Of a stretch of 36,496 bases of DNA, positions 16,501 to 24,511 are shown in pieces. The position numbers and the translations under genes are program-made. The first letter of the stretch is position 1. Every line of letters begins with the position of its first letter. The notes below the pieces were generated by a model. The model was not told the DNA's origin and ran no database searches. It worked only from the letters and a program-made list of their open reading frames with translations. Origin of the DNA: UM-FILTER-49-7 sp964599895 (lineage in GTDB: Bacteria > Acidobacteriota > Holophagae > Thermotomaculales > Thermotomaculaceae); contig CAZRHT010000028.1 of NCBI GenBank assembly GCA_964599895.1, positions 1 through 36,496 of the forward strand. The letters are read 5' to 3'.

Positions 16501-17501
16501 TTTTCCACTCCTGTCATTTTGAGGAGGGACTTCAGGTCCAATGGATTTACTCCCTGTTTGCCCCCGGATTGGACAACAATCTTGTCCAGTCCTTTCAGCA
16601 CATCTGCCATTTGCAGTGCGACGATTCTTTGCCCACCCGGTCCAGTCATGGCGTTTGCAATCAGCACATCACCCTTAGCTTTTGCCGTCTGGACCAACTG
16701 GTCGGCTTCCGCCTTTTTCAATTCCAGGTACAGGCTTGCATCGGCACGGATCTTTTGAGCTTCAGTATCACCCCTGGCGATTTCCACCTTCGCCATGGCG
16801 ATTCCTTTCGCCTGTATCCGGGCAGCTTCAGCTGCCTCTTTGCTGGACGCCGACCGCGACTGGTTCAACAGAGTGGTCTGGTCTGCCAGTTTTCGGTTTT
16901 CAATTGCTTTTTCATATTCCGGCTGGTAATGGAAATCACGGATCAATACCTGGACAGCTTCAATACCATTGGACCGGACCCGTCGGTTGAATTCGGTCAG
17001 TGCATCTTTCAGTTTTGTTTCACGCCGCTCAGCGTTGTAAAATCCTTCCGCGTTGAGTTCACCCAGTTTGTATTTCAGGACCGCAATAAACTCCGGTCTG
17101 ATCTTTCTGTGCAGGAAGTCGTGTCCAAGTGTGGACAACAATCGGGCGGCACCGGAAGGCATGACCCGGAACAGCAGCGTGGCATCCACGTAGATTGTGG
17201 TTCCGTCACTGGTTTGAATGTCCACGTTATCATTGTTGTTCCGGTCCCCATGTCCAGGCAGGGAGGTTAGCTCCAGTTTCTGAATCCGGCCAGAAAAGAT
17301 GTCCAGCTTTTCAGCAAATGGCAAAATTACATAAAGACCTGGTTTCAAAGCAGTTTTTTCAATACCCTTGTGTCCGGTGATGGGGAACAGGCGTGTCTTT
17401 ACACCAATCTCTCCCCGGTCCACCCGTTTCAGACCCAGAACGAGAAGCGGTATGATAATCAAAAGCAGAATCAGAAAGAAGCCAAGCACTTTCTTACTCA
17501 T
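16497..17501 (-). CDS. SPFH/Band 7 domain membrane protein
   Basis: A 334-residue SPFH protein with an N-terminal membrane helix (about residues 4-24), an SPFH domain (about 25-195; RGEIGVKTRLFPITG, DGTTIYVDATLLFRV) and a helical Ala-rich region. A flotillin- or prohibitin-like tail follows (GGQRIVALQMADVLKGLDKI). It shares several conserved segments with the next gene (RKLADQ against RKLYDQ after the SPFH domain). ATG 17501 was preferred to the in-frame TTG at 17513 because GGGGG lies directly upstream. It overlaps the end of recN by eight bases. Such pairs typically assemble into large membrane rings or cages; no partner protease gene is in the window. Confidence 0.8.
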   Translation of the reverse strand: MSKKVLGFFLILLLIIIPLLVLGLKRVDRGEIGVKTRLFPITGHKGIEKTALKPGLYVILPFAEKLDIFSGRIQKLELTSLPGHGDRNNNDNVDIQTSDGTTIYVDATLLFRVMPSGAARLLSTLGHDFLHRKIRPEFIAVLKYKLGELNAEGFYNAERRETKLKDALTEFNRRVRSNGIEAVQVLIRDFHYQPEYEKAIENRKLADQTTLLNQSRSASSKEAAEAARIQAKGIAMAKVEIARGDTEAQKIRADASLYLELKKAEADQLVQTAKAKGDVLIANAMTGPGGQRIVALQMADVLKGLDKIVVQSGGKQGVNPLDLKSLLKMTGVEK

Positions 17502-19194
17502 TGTTTCCCCCAATCAATTCAGCGGCGTGTTTTAATGAAGTCTCTGTAATCTCGCGGCCGCCGGTCATCCGCGCGATTTCCTGAAGGCGCTGTTCTTTTG
17601 ATAGAAATTGTACCATTGTGCGGGTACGACCTTCAACCACCGTTTTCAATACGGAAAAATGACGGCTGGCAGCTGCAGCTACCTGTCCAAGATGTGTAAC
17701 ACACAATACCTGTCGGCTTTGGGATAGTTTGTTGAGTTTGGCGGCAAGGGATACGGCTGCCTGCCCGCCGATCCCGGCATCAACTTCATCGAACACCGCG
17801 GTAACAGCATCTTCTTCTCCAGCTGAGATTACTTTGATTGCCAGCATGATGCGGGCGATTTCACCACCCGACGCAACTTTTGACAGAGGCTTCAATTCTT
17901 CCCCCACGTTGGGAGAAATCAGCAGTTCGGCGCGATCCATTCCGGTTTCCCCATGTGAGAACGACAGGACCGCATCCAAGGAGGTCCCCGGATTCTCTTC
18001 AATGTTGAAGAGGAATTGAATTTTTACGTCCGGCATGGCCAGCGCAGCTAGTTCGTCTTTCAGTTTTTCTGCGAAACTGGTGGCAGCTTTTTTCCGGGTT
18101 TCAGACAGGCGGTTTGCCGAATTCCACCATTCCAGATGGGTGACAAGTAGTTCCTGTCCCTGTTCCTTCACTCGGAACTCCAGTTCTTCCAGGTCGCTTA
18201 ACCTGTCTCGGCATTTCTGCAAATGGGCAACAATCTCATCGTAGCTGGCTCCATATTTTCCCTGAAGCCGCTCAATGTCTACCAGACGAGATTCAATGTC
18301 ATCAAGGGACATACCGTTTTCCTGCATTTCCATTCCCATTTCTGAAATGTCCTGTTCCAGTTCCGAAATCAAAGTTATGGCGTTGTTCAATGGTTCCAGA
18401 TAGGGTTGGAAACGGGACTGAAGGAGAGCAATTCTCTCTACATAACCCGCCAGATGAACGAGCCCGTTGACCAGGCCTTCCTGCTCTTCATCATGGAACA
18501 AGGCCTCTATTTCGTCCAGGGCTTCCTTGATTCGCCCGGAATTTTTCAGGAAGGATTTTCTTTCCATTAGCGTGTCCAGTTCCTCCGGTTTCAGGTCGAC
18601 CGTTTCGATTTCCCGGATTTGAAACCGGAGCATGTCCATTTCCTGATTCTTTTCCCTTTCATCAAGAAGAAGAGAACGATACGCCTTTTTGGCCGCTGCA
18701 ACACGTCTGGTTAGGGTAGTCAGGTTTGCCAGTTCTTCTCCGGTGTCTGCGAAGGCGTCCAGAAAGCCCAGATGATTTTCCGGTTGCAACAGGAGCTGCT
18801 GGTCATTCTGGGAGTGAATCTGTACCAGTTCACGACCAATTTCTGCCAGGCGATTCAGTGGAACCAGTTCGCCATTGATGAAAGCGCGGCTGGGTGTGTC
18901 CCGATGGATGACCCGTTTAACTTCCACCCCTTCAGTCTGGGGGATTCCCCATTCTTCCATGCGTTTCATTGTCTTTTTTGAAACACCGGTGAAAATACCT
19001 TCCACAATCGCCCGGTCATCGCCGGTCCGGATCATTTCCCGATATGCGCGCCCACCGGACAGCAATCCGACAGCGTCTACCACAATAGATTTTCCCGCTC
19101 CGGTTTCTCCTGTCATAACATTGAAGCCCTGCATCAGTTCAATTTCAAGGTCATCTGCTATGGCCAGTCCCCGGATATGCAGATAACTCAGCAT
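17494..19194 (-). CDS. recN: DNA repair protein RecN
   Basis: A 566-residue SMC-like ATPase acting early in double-strand-break repair. Walker A is GETGAGKS (residues 29-36) in a head domain starting with the family-typical LHIRGLAIADDLEIEL. A coiled-coil middle follows (about 150-380), then a second head half containing VASGGEIARIMLAIK (signature), AVFDEVDAGIGG (Walker B) and VTHLGQVAAAA. The length fits the 550-570 residues usual for RecN. GGAGG is well spaced before the ATG. It overlaps the histidine kinase gene upstream by seven bases and an SPFH gene downstream. No LexA box was recognised, and being internal to the array it probably lacks its own SOS promoter. Confidence 0.96.
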   Translation of the reverse strand: MLSYLHIRGLAIADDLEIELMQGFNVMTGETGAGKSIVVDAVGLLSGGRAYREMIRTGDDRAIVEGIFTGVSKKTMKRMEEWGIPQTEGVEVKRVIHRDTPSRAFINGELVPLNRLAEIGRELVQIHSQNDQQLLLQPENHLGFLDAFADTGEELANLTTLTRRVAAAKKAYRSLLLDEREKNQEMDMLRFQIREIETVDLKPEELDTLMERKSFLKNSGRIKEALDEIEALFHDEEQEGLVNGLVHLAGYVERIALLQSRFQPYLEPLNNAITLISELEQDISEMGMEMQENGMSLDDIESRLVDIERLQGKYGASYDEIVAHLQKCRDRLSDLEELEFRVKEQGQELLVTHLEWWNSANRLSETRKKAATSFAEKLKDELAALAMPDVKIQFLFNIEENPGTSLDAVLSFSHGETGMDRAELLISPNVGEELKPLSKVASGGEIARIMLAIKVISAGEEDAVTAVFDEVDAGIGGQAAVSLAAKLNKLSQSRQVLCVTHLGQVAAAASRHFSVLKTVVEGRTRTMVQFLSKEQRLQEIARMTGGREITETSLKHAAELIGGNNE

Positions 19195-20642
19195 GGTTTT
19201 GCCTCCAATGGCAATCTCAGCCGGACCAATGTCCCTCTGCCCGGTTTTGAAAACAAATCCACACCGCCGCCATGTTCCTTCAGAATCATCCGTGTGATGT
19301 GCATCCCGAGGCCGCTGCCGGTGAGCTTGGTGGTGTAGAATAATTCAAAGACCTTTTCCATTGCTTTTTCCGGAATGCCGGGACCAAAATCGCGAATGTT
19401 AATGAACAGATATCTATGATCCCGGGAATGGGAGCACCAGATCCGGATGATCCCTTCTTCGTCACTGGCTTCAATGGCGTTTTTCAGTACATTCAGAACG
19501 GCTCGCCTGAGTTGATTGTGGTCGCCCTTGACAGTGGAAACTTCTTTTTGCAGCAGGTCCAGATGGATCTTGTGATGGTTCAGAGATTCGCGCATCAGGC
19601 TGACCACCTCGTTCACAATATCCAGTGTGGAGAGTTCCTCCATTTCGAGTACGGGCATCCGGACAAAGGAAAGGTAGTCATCAGTAATATTGCTGAGATG
19701 GGAAACCTCAGTGTCCACTGTTTTCAGGAGGCGTCGAATGCCGGCATTCCGCTTTACTTCCAGTTCGTCCAATTCATCTGCAACCAGCTCCAGGTTGAGA
19801 ATAATGGAACTCAGCGGGTTACGGATTTCATGAGCAACCTGTGCTGCCATCTGTCCCACTACCGACAGTCGTTCATGCTGAATGGCCTTTTTCTGCAGTT
19901 TCCTTTCCCGCGTAATGTCTCGCACAATAGCGGAAAATCCAACAACCTTCCCGTCGGTGTTTCGAACAACGGTACGGGTAAGGTTTACTGTAATGCGTCT
20001 GCCGTCTTTTCGGAGCCGGTCTGTAACATAGTCCCGGATGAAACCCTTTTCCAGAGCTTCCCTGGTGAAGTAAGCCAACTCTTCCTGTACACGGGCGTCA
20101 TGTGGTATCAGGATATCCAGAGGTTTACCGGTCATTTCTTCAGATGTGTAGCCAAAAATATCCTCAGCACCCCGGTTCCACAGGAAAATCGTGTTTTCCA
20201 GGGTAATTCCCATGATGGCATCCGCGGAATCATTGAGAGTATTGATCAGAATATTGTTGGTTTCTCGGGCCTTTTCCTCGCTTATTTTGCGTTTTGTGAT
20301 GTCTTTCAGGAAAATCAGGTAGCCTTTGTCCCCGTCTGAAAGAGAGAATGGAGTAACACAGATTTCTGTCCAGAGGGAATGGATATGGTTACTGGTGATG
20401 CGGACCTGCAGATCCGGGATACCGTCCGGGTTTTCCTCTAAAATTGCCATAATGCGATCAAACTCGGTTTTACCTTCTTTCAGAAATTCCCAGACGTGCA
20501 GGGCTTTTGCCTCTTTTTCTGATACGCCCAGCAAACGGGTGGCGCAGTGGTTGAGATAGTTGACTTTGCCATCCTTTCCGACTTCCAGGATGGCCAGACC
20601 CGCGTTTCTGAAAAGCTGTTTAATCCGGCTTGCCTGCTTCAT
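19188..20642 (-). CDS. PAS-domain sensor histidine kinase, NtrB-like
   Basis: A 484-residue soluble kinase with two PAS domains: about residues 7-115 (VNYLNHCATRLLGVSEKEA) and about 130-245 (IFLWNRGAEDIFGYTSEEM, then VVGFSAIVRDITRERK). A HisKA domain carries His271 in VAHEIRNPLSS, and the HATPase has an N-box (LNVLKNAIEAS), DFGPGIPE and GSGLGMHI. No membrane helix is seen, so it senses an internal cue. No response-regulator gene is adjacent, so the partner is elsewhere. It overlaps yibQ-like and recN neighbours, which ties its expression to envelope and repair genes. Confidence 0.9.
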   Translation of the reverse strand: MKQASRIKQLFRNAGLAILEVGKDGKVNYLNHCATRLLGVSEKEAKALHVWEFLKEGKTEFDRIMAILEENPDGIPDLQVRITSNHIHSLWTEICVTPFSLSDGDKGYLIFLKDITKRKISEEKARETNNILINTLNDSADAIMGITLENTIFLWNRGAEDIFGYTSEEMTGKPLDILIPHDARVQEELAYFTREALEKGFIRDYVTDRLRKDGRRITVNLTRTVVRNTDGKVVGFSAIVRDITRERKLQKKAIQHERLSVVGQMAAQVAHEIRNPLSSIILNLELVADELDELEVKRNAGIRRLLKTVDTEVSHLSNITDDYLSFVRMPVLEMEELSTLDIVNEVVSLMRESLNHHKIHLDLLQKEVSTVKGDHNQLRRAVLNVLKNAIEASDEEGIIRIWCSHSRDHRYLFINIRDFGPGIPEKAMEKVFELFYTTKLTGSGLGMHITRMILKEHGGGVDLFSKPGRGTLVRLRLPLEAKPC

Positions 20643-21810
20643 TTACCAGTTCCCTGACATAGACAAAATTAACCTTCCGATCCAGGAGAGGCAGCTCTTT
20701 CGCAAGCACACCGACAGTTTCGGGATAGTTGTGGCCGATTACAACAACATAACCTGTCTTTCGTGCATCCTTTATTGCGGTTTCGAGTTGTTTTCGAATG
20801 TCCTTGGGGTTACGGCTATTGTCCAGAAATACGTTCCTCGGCAAAGATGGAACCCCGGCGTTTCTGGCCTCATCAAGGGCCACCGTATCAACTGTCGTAC
20901 GTGAATCAATGAAAAAGAGATTGTCTGTCTTCAACTTTCTCATGACTACCCGCATCGTAAAGGGAACGGAGGTCGCCTTTGATCCCATATGGTTGTTCAT
21001 CCCCACCGCGTACTGAATATTATCAATGGCGGCCTGGACCTTTTTTTCAATCAATTCCCGGCTGTCTTTCTCGAAAATGGCACCGGGTCCAGGGTCTTCT
21101 ACGGGGTAGCGATCCGGCTCCATCGGCATATGAACCATCATTTCAAACCCTCGCCCCCGGGCCATTGCGGCACATTCCCGGGAATATCTTCGAAAGGGAA
21201 TGATGGCGAAAGTCAGGGGATACGGGATGCTCAGTGCTTTTTCGAAAGTGGTCATATGCCCCAGGCCGACATCGTCCAGAATAATGGCCACCTGGGGTTG
21301 CCCCTTATGGGTTTCGAGAAAAGATTTCTTTTTTACCGGGTGAGTGGTTGGAGTTTTCTTTTTCGCAATACTGGCGGCGGAAACTTCTCTTACTGCACCC
21401 TCAAGAACAATTCGATATGTCTCGTCTCCGGAGTTCAGCAGTATCAGGCGGCTCTTTCCAAATTGCTTGATTGAAAGAGAGGCATTCATCCCCTTGATTT
21501 TCCGGTTCAATATTTCCTGAAACCGGTCGGCGTTCGTTGGGGTCATTGAAGTGCGGAAGACCGGATGCCCGTTGTCCCCGATGTGCTTATCAACAGCAGT
21601 AGCGGGGACTCCCGCTTCCGAGAAAGACAACAGGACGAGTTCTCTGGCCCGCTTTGTGGACAAAACTGAGGTCCCTGAGAAAAAAGCCAGGTAGGTGATG
21701 GAACCCAGCGCGACCACCACAATTGCGGTGAGCACAATTCGAAGAACCATCGGCACCGGAGAAGTGGACGTTTTTTTTGAAGAACGATTAGGCCGCCGTT
21801 TTGTTGCCAT
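20620..21810 (-). CDS. Divergent polysaccharide deacetylase (YibQ-like)
   Basis: A 396-residue protein with a basic N-terminus, a membrane anchor (about residues 20-43) and a periplasmic body. The C-terminal 230 residues are a divergent polysaccharide deacetylase NodB-like barrel. It begins at VAIILDDVGLG (metal-binding Asp pair) and continues with PLTFAIIPF, MVHMPMEPDRYP, GMNNHMGSKAT and FFIDSRTT. Hydrolase activity on a cell-wall or envelope glycan is inferred from the fold, not demonstrated for the family. The E. coli homologue yibQ also lies beside envC, so the association is conserved. The start overlaps the S41-like gene by 23 bases; no strong Shine-Dalgarno sequence is visible. Confidence 0.87.
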   Translation of the reverse strand: MATKRRPNRSSKKTSTSPVPMVLRIVLTAIVVVALGSITYLAFFSGTSVLSTKRARELVLLSFSEAGVPATAVDKHIGDNGHPVFRTSMTPTNADRFQEILNRKIKGMNASLSIKQFGKSRLILLNSGDETYRIVLEGAVREVSAASIAKKKTPTTHPVKKKSFLETHKGQPQVAIILDDVGLGHMTTFEKALSIPYPLTFAIIPFRRYSRECAAMARGRGFEMMVHMPMEPDRYPVEDPGPGAIFEKDSRELIEKKVQAAIDNIQYAVGMNNHMGSKATSVPFTMRVVMRKLKTDNLFFIDSRTTVDTVALDEARNAGVPSLPRNVFLDNSRNPKDIRKQLETAIKDARKTGYVVVIGHNYPETVGVLAKELPLLDRKVNFVYVRELVNEAGKPD

Positions 21811-22915
21811 TCGACTTCGGGTTCTCTTTCTTCATTAAATTCATAATTTTGTCCGCGACTTCCGAATCGTCAATATACGAACGAACATTGGGCTTCAACC
21901 CTTTTTTTGTGGTGGGGCTGTAAAAAACAGTGGCCAACTCAACGTAGGCACCATCATCAAGTTGAAGCACCTCAGTATCAAATGCTTTTCCGGATGTGCG
22001 GGTACCGACCAGCGTAATACCGGGCCTGTCTTTCAGCAGATTGGCCAGTACGGCTCCAGCGTTCATTGTGAATCCGGAGGTGAGGACAAAGAGATGGGGA
22101 TGAGCAAATTCTGGTGAATTTTCTCCAGGTCGGGCCGAGATCGTGTTTGCTTCTCCCTTCCGCCTGGCGGTAGCGGTGACTTTTTTTCCGATGATAAAAG
22201 CCGCCAATGTCAACATCTCTTTATAGTTGCTATCCTGGGTATACCGCAGATCCAGAATGGCCGGTTTTGCGGTAGCCGCGTATTCGTCAAAGCGAGTCAC
22301 AATATCAGCGGAAAAAGAATCAACCCGGAATGCAGAAAACTTCTCCAGCGGGGACACTGAAACCGCAGCCGGACTCAGCTCTTTGTATTGAAAGGTGTGG
22401 TCATCATCTTTGTCTTTGTTCATGGAATAGTATGTGAGAGTCACAGATTTTCCCACCTGCCCTATGAGCATTGCTTTTATTGAGAATAGCGAGAGGTCCC
22501 AGGTGTACTTTCCATTGATTTTCTGAATGATTGTGCCCGCAACGATTCCAGCTTTTTCAGCCTCACTTCCCGGCTCCACGTGGACAACCTGAGCATAGCC
22601 CCCACGTTTGATCACGCGAATTCCGATCCGGCCCTTCTCGGTCAACCTGGGTTGAATCTTTGCCATGATATCGGCGGGAATGTAACTGTTCTGATCAAAT
22701 ACGCTTTCCACTGCTCCACGATATGCGCCTTCCATGATGCGGGCATCGTCCACCGGTTCCACGTAGCGGGCTTTGACAATGTTATAAACCCGTGCAAATA
22801 CGCCGAAAGCATCGTAGGCATTTGCCTGTTTTTTTTCGCGATTACTGATTCCCACCGCAGTTGCGATTGCGACCACGGATAATATCACAGTCAATTGAAC
22901 CAATCTTTTTAACAT
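21788..22915 (-). CDS. S41-family (CtpA-like) PDZ protein, nucleophile Ser replaced by Asn
   Basis: A 375-residue protein with an N-terminal signal or anchor helix (about residues 4-24), an N-terminal helical region and a PDZ domain (about 95-165; IGIRVIKRGGYAQVVHVEPGS). An S41 tail-specific protease core follows, ending GLKPNVRSY. The conserved lysine is present (Lys310 in GTRTSGK). The position exactly 25 residues before it, the catalytic serine in Prc/CtpA (FTxSA pattern), is Asn285 in FTMNAGAV. It is therefore probably not a conventional active protease; a single base change (AGC to AAC) would explain it. GGAG is nine bases before the ATG. CtpA-type genes often accompany envC, and it lies 66 bases after the EnvC-like gene. 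Confidence 0.85.
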   Translation of the reverse strand: MLKRLVQLTVILSVVAIATAVGISNREKKQANAYDAFGVFARVYNIVKARYVEPVDDARIMEGAYRGAVESVFDQNSYIPADIMAKIQPRLTEKGRIGIRVIKRGGYAQVVHVEPGSEAEKAGIVAGTIIQKINGKYTWDLSLFSIKAMLIGQVGKSVTLTYYSMNKDKDDDHTFQYKELSPAAVSVSPLEKFSAFRVDSFSADIVTRFDEYAATAKPAILDLRYTQDSNYKEMLTLAAFIIGKKVTATARRKGEANTISARPGENSPEFAHPHLFVLTSGFTMNAGAVLANLLKDRPGITLVGTRTSGKAFDTEVLQLDDGAYVELATVFYSPTTKKGLKPNVRSYIDDSEVADKIMNLMKKENPKSNGNKTAA

Positions 22916-22981
22916 CTTTGAAACTCCAGGATCCGGTAAGAACTTCCGACATTTTGTCGGGAAGACTTCCCATTACGGTTT

Positions 22982-24103
22982 TTATTTACCCTTTCGAACC
23001 CAATCCAACGGGTTCAACGGCGTGCGTTCGTGCCAGACTTCAAAATGGAGTTCATCGTGTTCCAGCGATGCTGTATCGCCGGATCTGGCGATGATGTCCC
23101 CTGTTGTAACAACATTGTTGATTGTAACAGAAAACGAATCCAGGTGCGCGTAAAAACTATAGTAGTTGTCCCCATGGTTCAGGATCACGAGGCGCCCATA
23201 AGACTTGTACCAGCCGGCATACACAACTACACCATCATAGAGAGCGTGAACCGGGGTTCCCTGAGCCACATGTATGGTGATGCCATTGTTTTTCAACCAG
23301 GTCCCGAATTTGCGGTTCCTGATACGCCCGAACCGTTCTGTGATTCGTCCCTTTACCGGTAGAGAGAGCAGGCCTTTGAATCGATCCATGGGAATCCGGG
23401 ACGGGTTCAGGGCAGTAGATTTGGCGGTAATGGTAGACATGAGATCGGAAAGCAGCACCTTCCGTTGTGCCAACAATTCAGTGTAGAGCTTTTTCTCAGT
23501 TCTAATTTTCCCGTAGAGGGCCCGCTTTTCCCTGTATGTAGTTCGGTATTCGTGGTGCAGTTTTGTTAACTCCTGGATTTTCCTCTCCAGGAAGATAGTT
23601 TTTTCCGAGAGACGGGCTTCCAGATCCGTTTTCTCCCGGTGAAGAAGGGACAGGCGGTCCAGCGCTTCCCTGTCTTTTTCAGCCAGGAACAAAAATAAGT
23701 TAACAGAATGGGTCAGCTCTGATTCATTTTCCGGCATCATCACGGTTTCAAACAGGAGATAATCCTCTTTCCGGTAGAGTGTTTTCAGTCTTCTTGACAG
23801 ATAATCCCGTTTCTGCTTGATTTCCAGTGCAACCTGCTTCAGGTTCTTTTTCAGGACGTCCAGCTCCGATTCTGTTTTCTGTTTCCCTTCAACAGCGGCA
23901 GCCCGTTCTGACAGTAGGACCTGCAATCTGGCTGACAGGTATTCCACATCTTCACTCAGGGAACGGCTCCGGCTCTCCAGATCTGTCAACCGGGATTTCA
24001 ACTGCCGGATATCTTTCTGGACGATTTCGAGGTTGCGATTGTCGCAAAGGGCTGGAGAGGTCAGTATGGCATTGAGTAGTAAGAAGAGCAGCAGGAGTTT
24101 CAT
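22982..24103 (-). CDS. EnvC-like murein hydrolase activator (degenerate LytM/M23 domain)
   Basis: A 373-residue periplasmic protein: signal peptide (MKLLLLFLLLNAILTSPALC), a long coiled coil (about residues 22-240) and a C-terminal LytM domain (about 265-370). The M23 zinc ligands are degenerate. NNGITIHV replaces HxGxD, and ELHFEVW lacks the first His of HxH, as in EnvC, which binds and activates amidases at the septum instead of cutting peptidoglycan. YAHLDSFSV retains one conserved His. ATG 24103 overlaps the preceding stop as ATGA and gives a clean signal peptide; the in-frame GTG at 24124 is less likely. The order EnvC-S41-YibQ is a recurrent divisome cluster. Confidence 0.9.
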   Translation of the reverse strand: MKLLLLFLLLNAILTSPALCDNRNLEIVQKDIRQLKSRLTDLESRSRSLSEDVEYLSARLQVLLSERAAAVEGKQKTESELDVLKKNLKQVALEIKQKRDYLSRRLKTLYRKEDYLLFETVMMPENESELTHSVNLFLFLAEKDREALDRLSLLHREKTDLEARLSEKTIFLERKIQELTKLHHEYRTTYREKRALYGKIRTEKKLYTELLAQRKVLLSDLMSTITAKSTALNPSRIPMDRFKGLLSLPVKGRITERFGRIRNRKFGTWLKNNGITIHVAQGTPVHALYDGVVVYAGWYKSYGRLVILNHGDNYYSFYAHLDSFSVTINNVVTTGDIIARSGDTASLEHDELHFEVWHERTPLNPLDWVRKGK

Positions 24104-24486
24104 TGCCACGGCACCGATTGCCACACTGCCGCCAGGACAATGATAATTCCGGATAAGGCCAGTATCATACTGAGCGTCGTGTACAGAACAGCCCGGAGTG
24201 AGGAGGGCGTTGAAATCCTGGCACTCGGGCTTTTCAGAATAGAAAGCAGATGAAAAACCAGCGTCAGCACGAAACAGATTCCCGGAACCGCAAGGGCTCC
24301 GAAAAGAGATCCAAATTGGATTTCTCCGGCCATGGCAGATTTCCAGATCAGTCCGAAACCCAGAAGAAGAAAGCCCAATGCACCGCCGCCGAATACCAGT
24401 GACCGCAACAAATCTCCGGCATACACAAAACCCATTCCCGGAAACATGATGTTGTAATACAGCACTTTCCGTTGCTCAGGGGTCAT
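24100..24486 (-). CDS. Small multi-spanning membrane protein of unknown function
   Basis: About 128 residues with roughly three hydrophobic segments: one after PGMGFVYAGD, one near SLFGALAVPGICFVLTLVF and one at the C-terminus (TTLSMILALSGIIIVLAAVW). The pattern PGMGFVYAGDLLRSLVFGGGA resembles the glycine-rich turn of TM2-like small membrane proteins, but I do not recognise a named family. The start is uncertain. ATG 24486 avoids overlap with the PfkB gene but has poor Shine-Dalgarno spacing, while TTG codons at 24540 and 24537 would add 17-18 residues. It is coupled to the EnvC-like gene by an ATGA overlap. Confidence 0.7.
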   Translation of the reverse strand: MTPEQRKVLYYNIMFPGMGFVYAGDLLRSLVFGGGALGFLLLGFGLIWKSAMAGEIQFGSLFGALAVPGICFVLTLVFHLLSILKSPSARISTPSSLRAVLYTTLSMILALSGIIIVLAAVWQSVPWQ

Positions 24487-24511
24487 CCCCTTCAGGTCAA
24501 ATCCAGTTTGT

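Noticed and set aside
15412..17501. HflC and HflK names for the SPFH pair
   Set aside because: Only the SPFH fold and pairing match; lengths, termini and the flotillin-like tail do not, and no ftsH is nearby.
22942..22963. Hairpin CTTCCGACA/TGTCGGGAAG between the EnvC-like and S41-like genes as a terminator
   Set aside because: There is no T run on the minus strand after the stem, and both genes belong to one array; at most an RNA-processing or attenuating hairpin.
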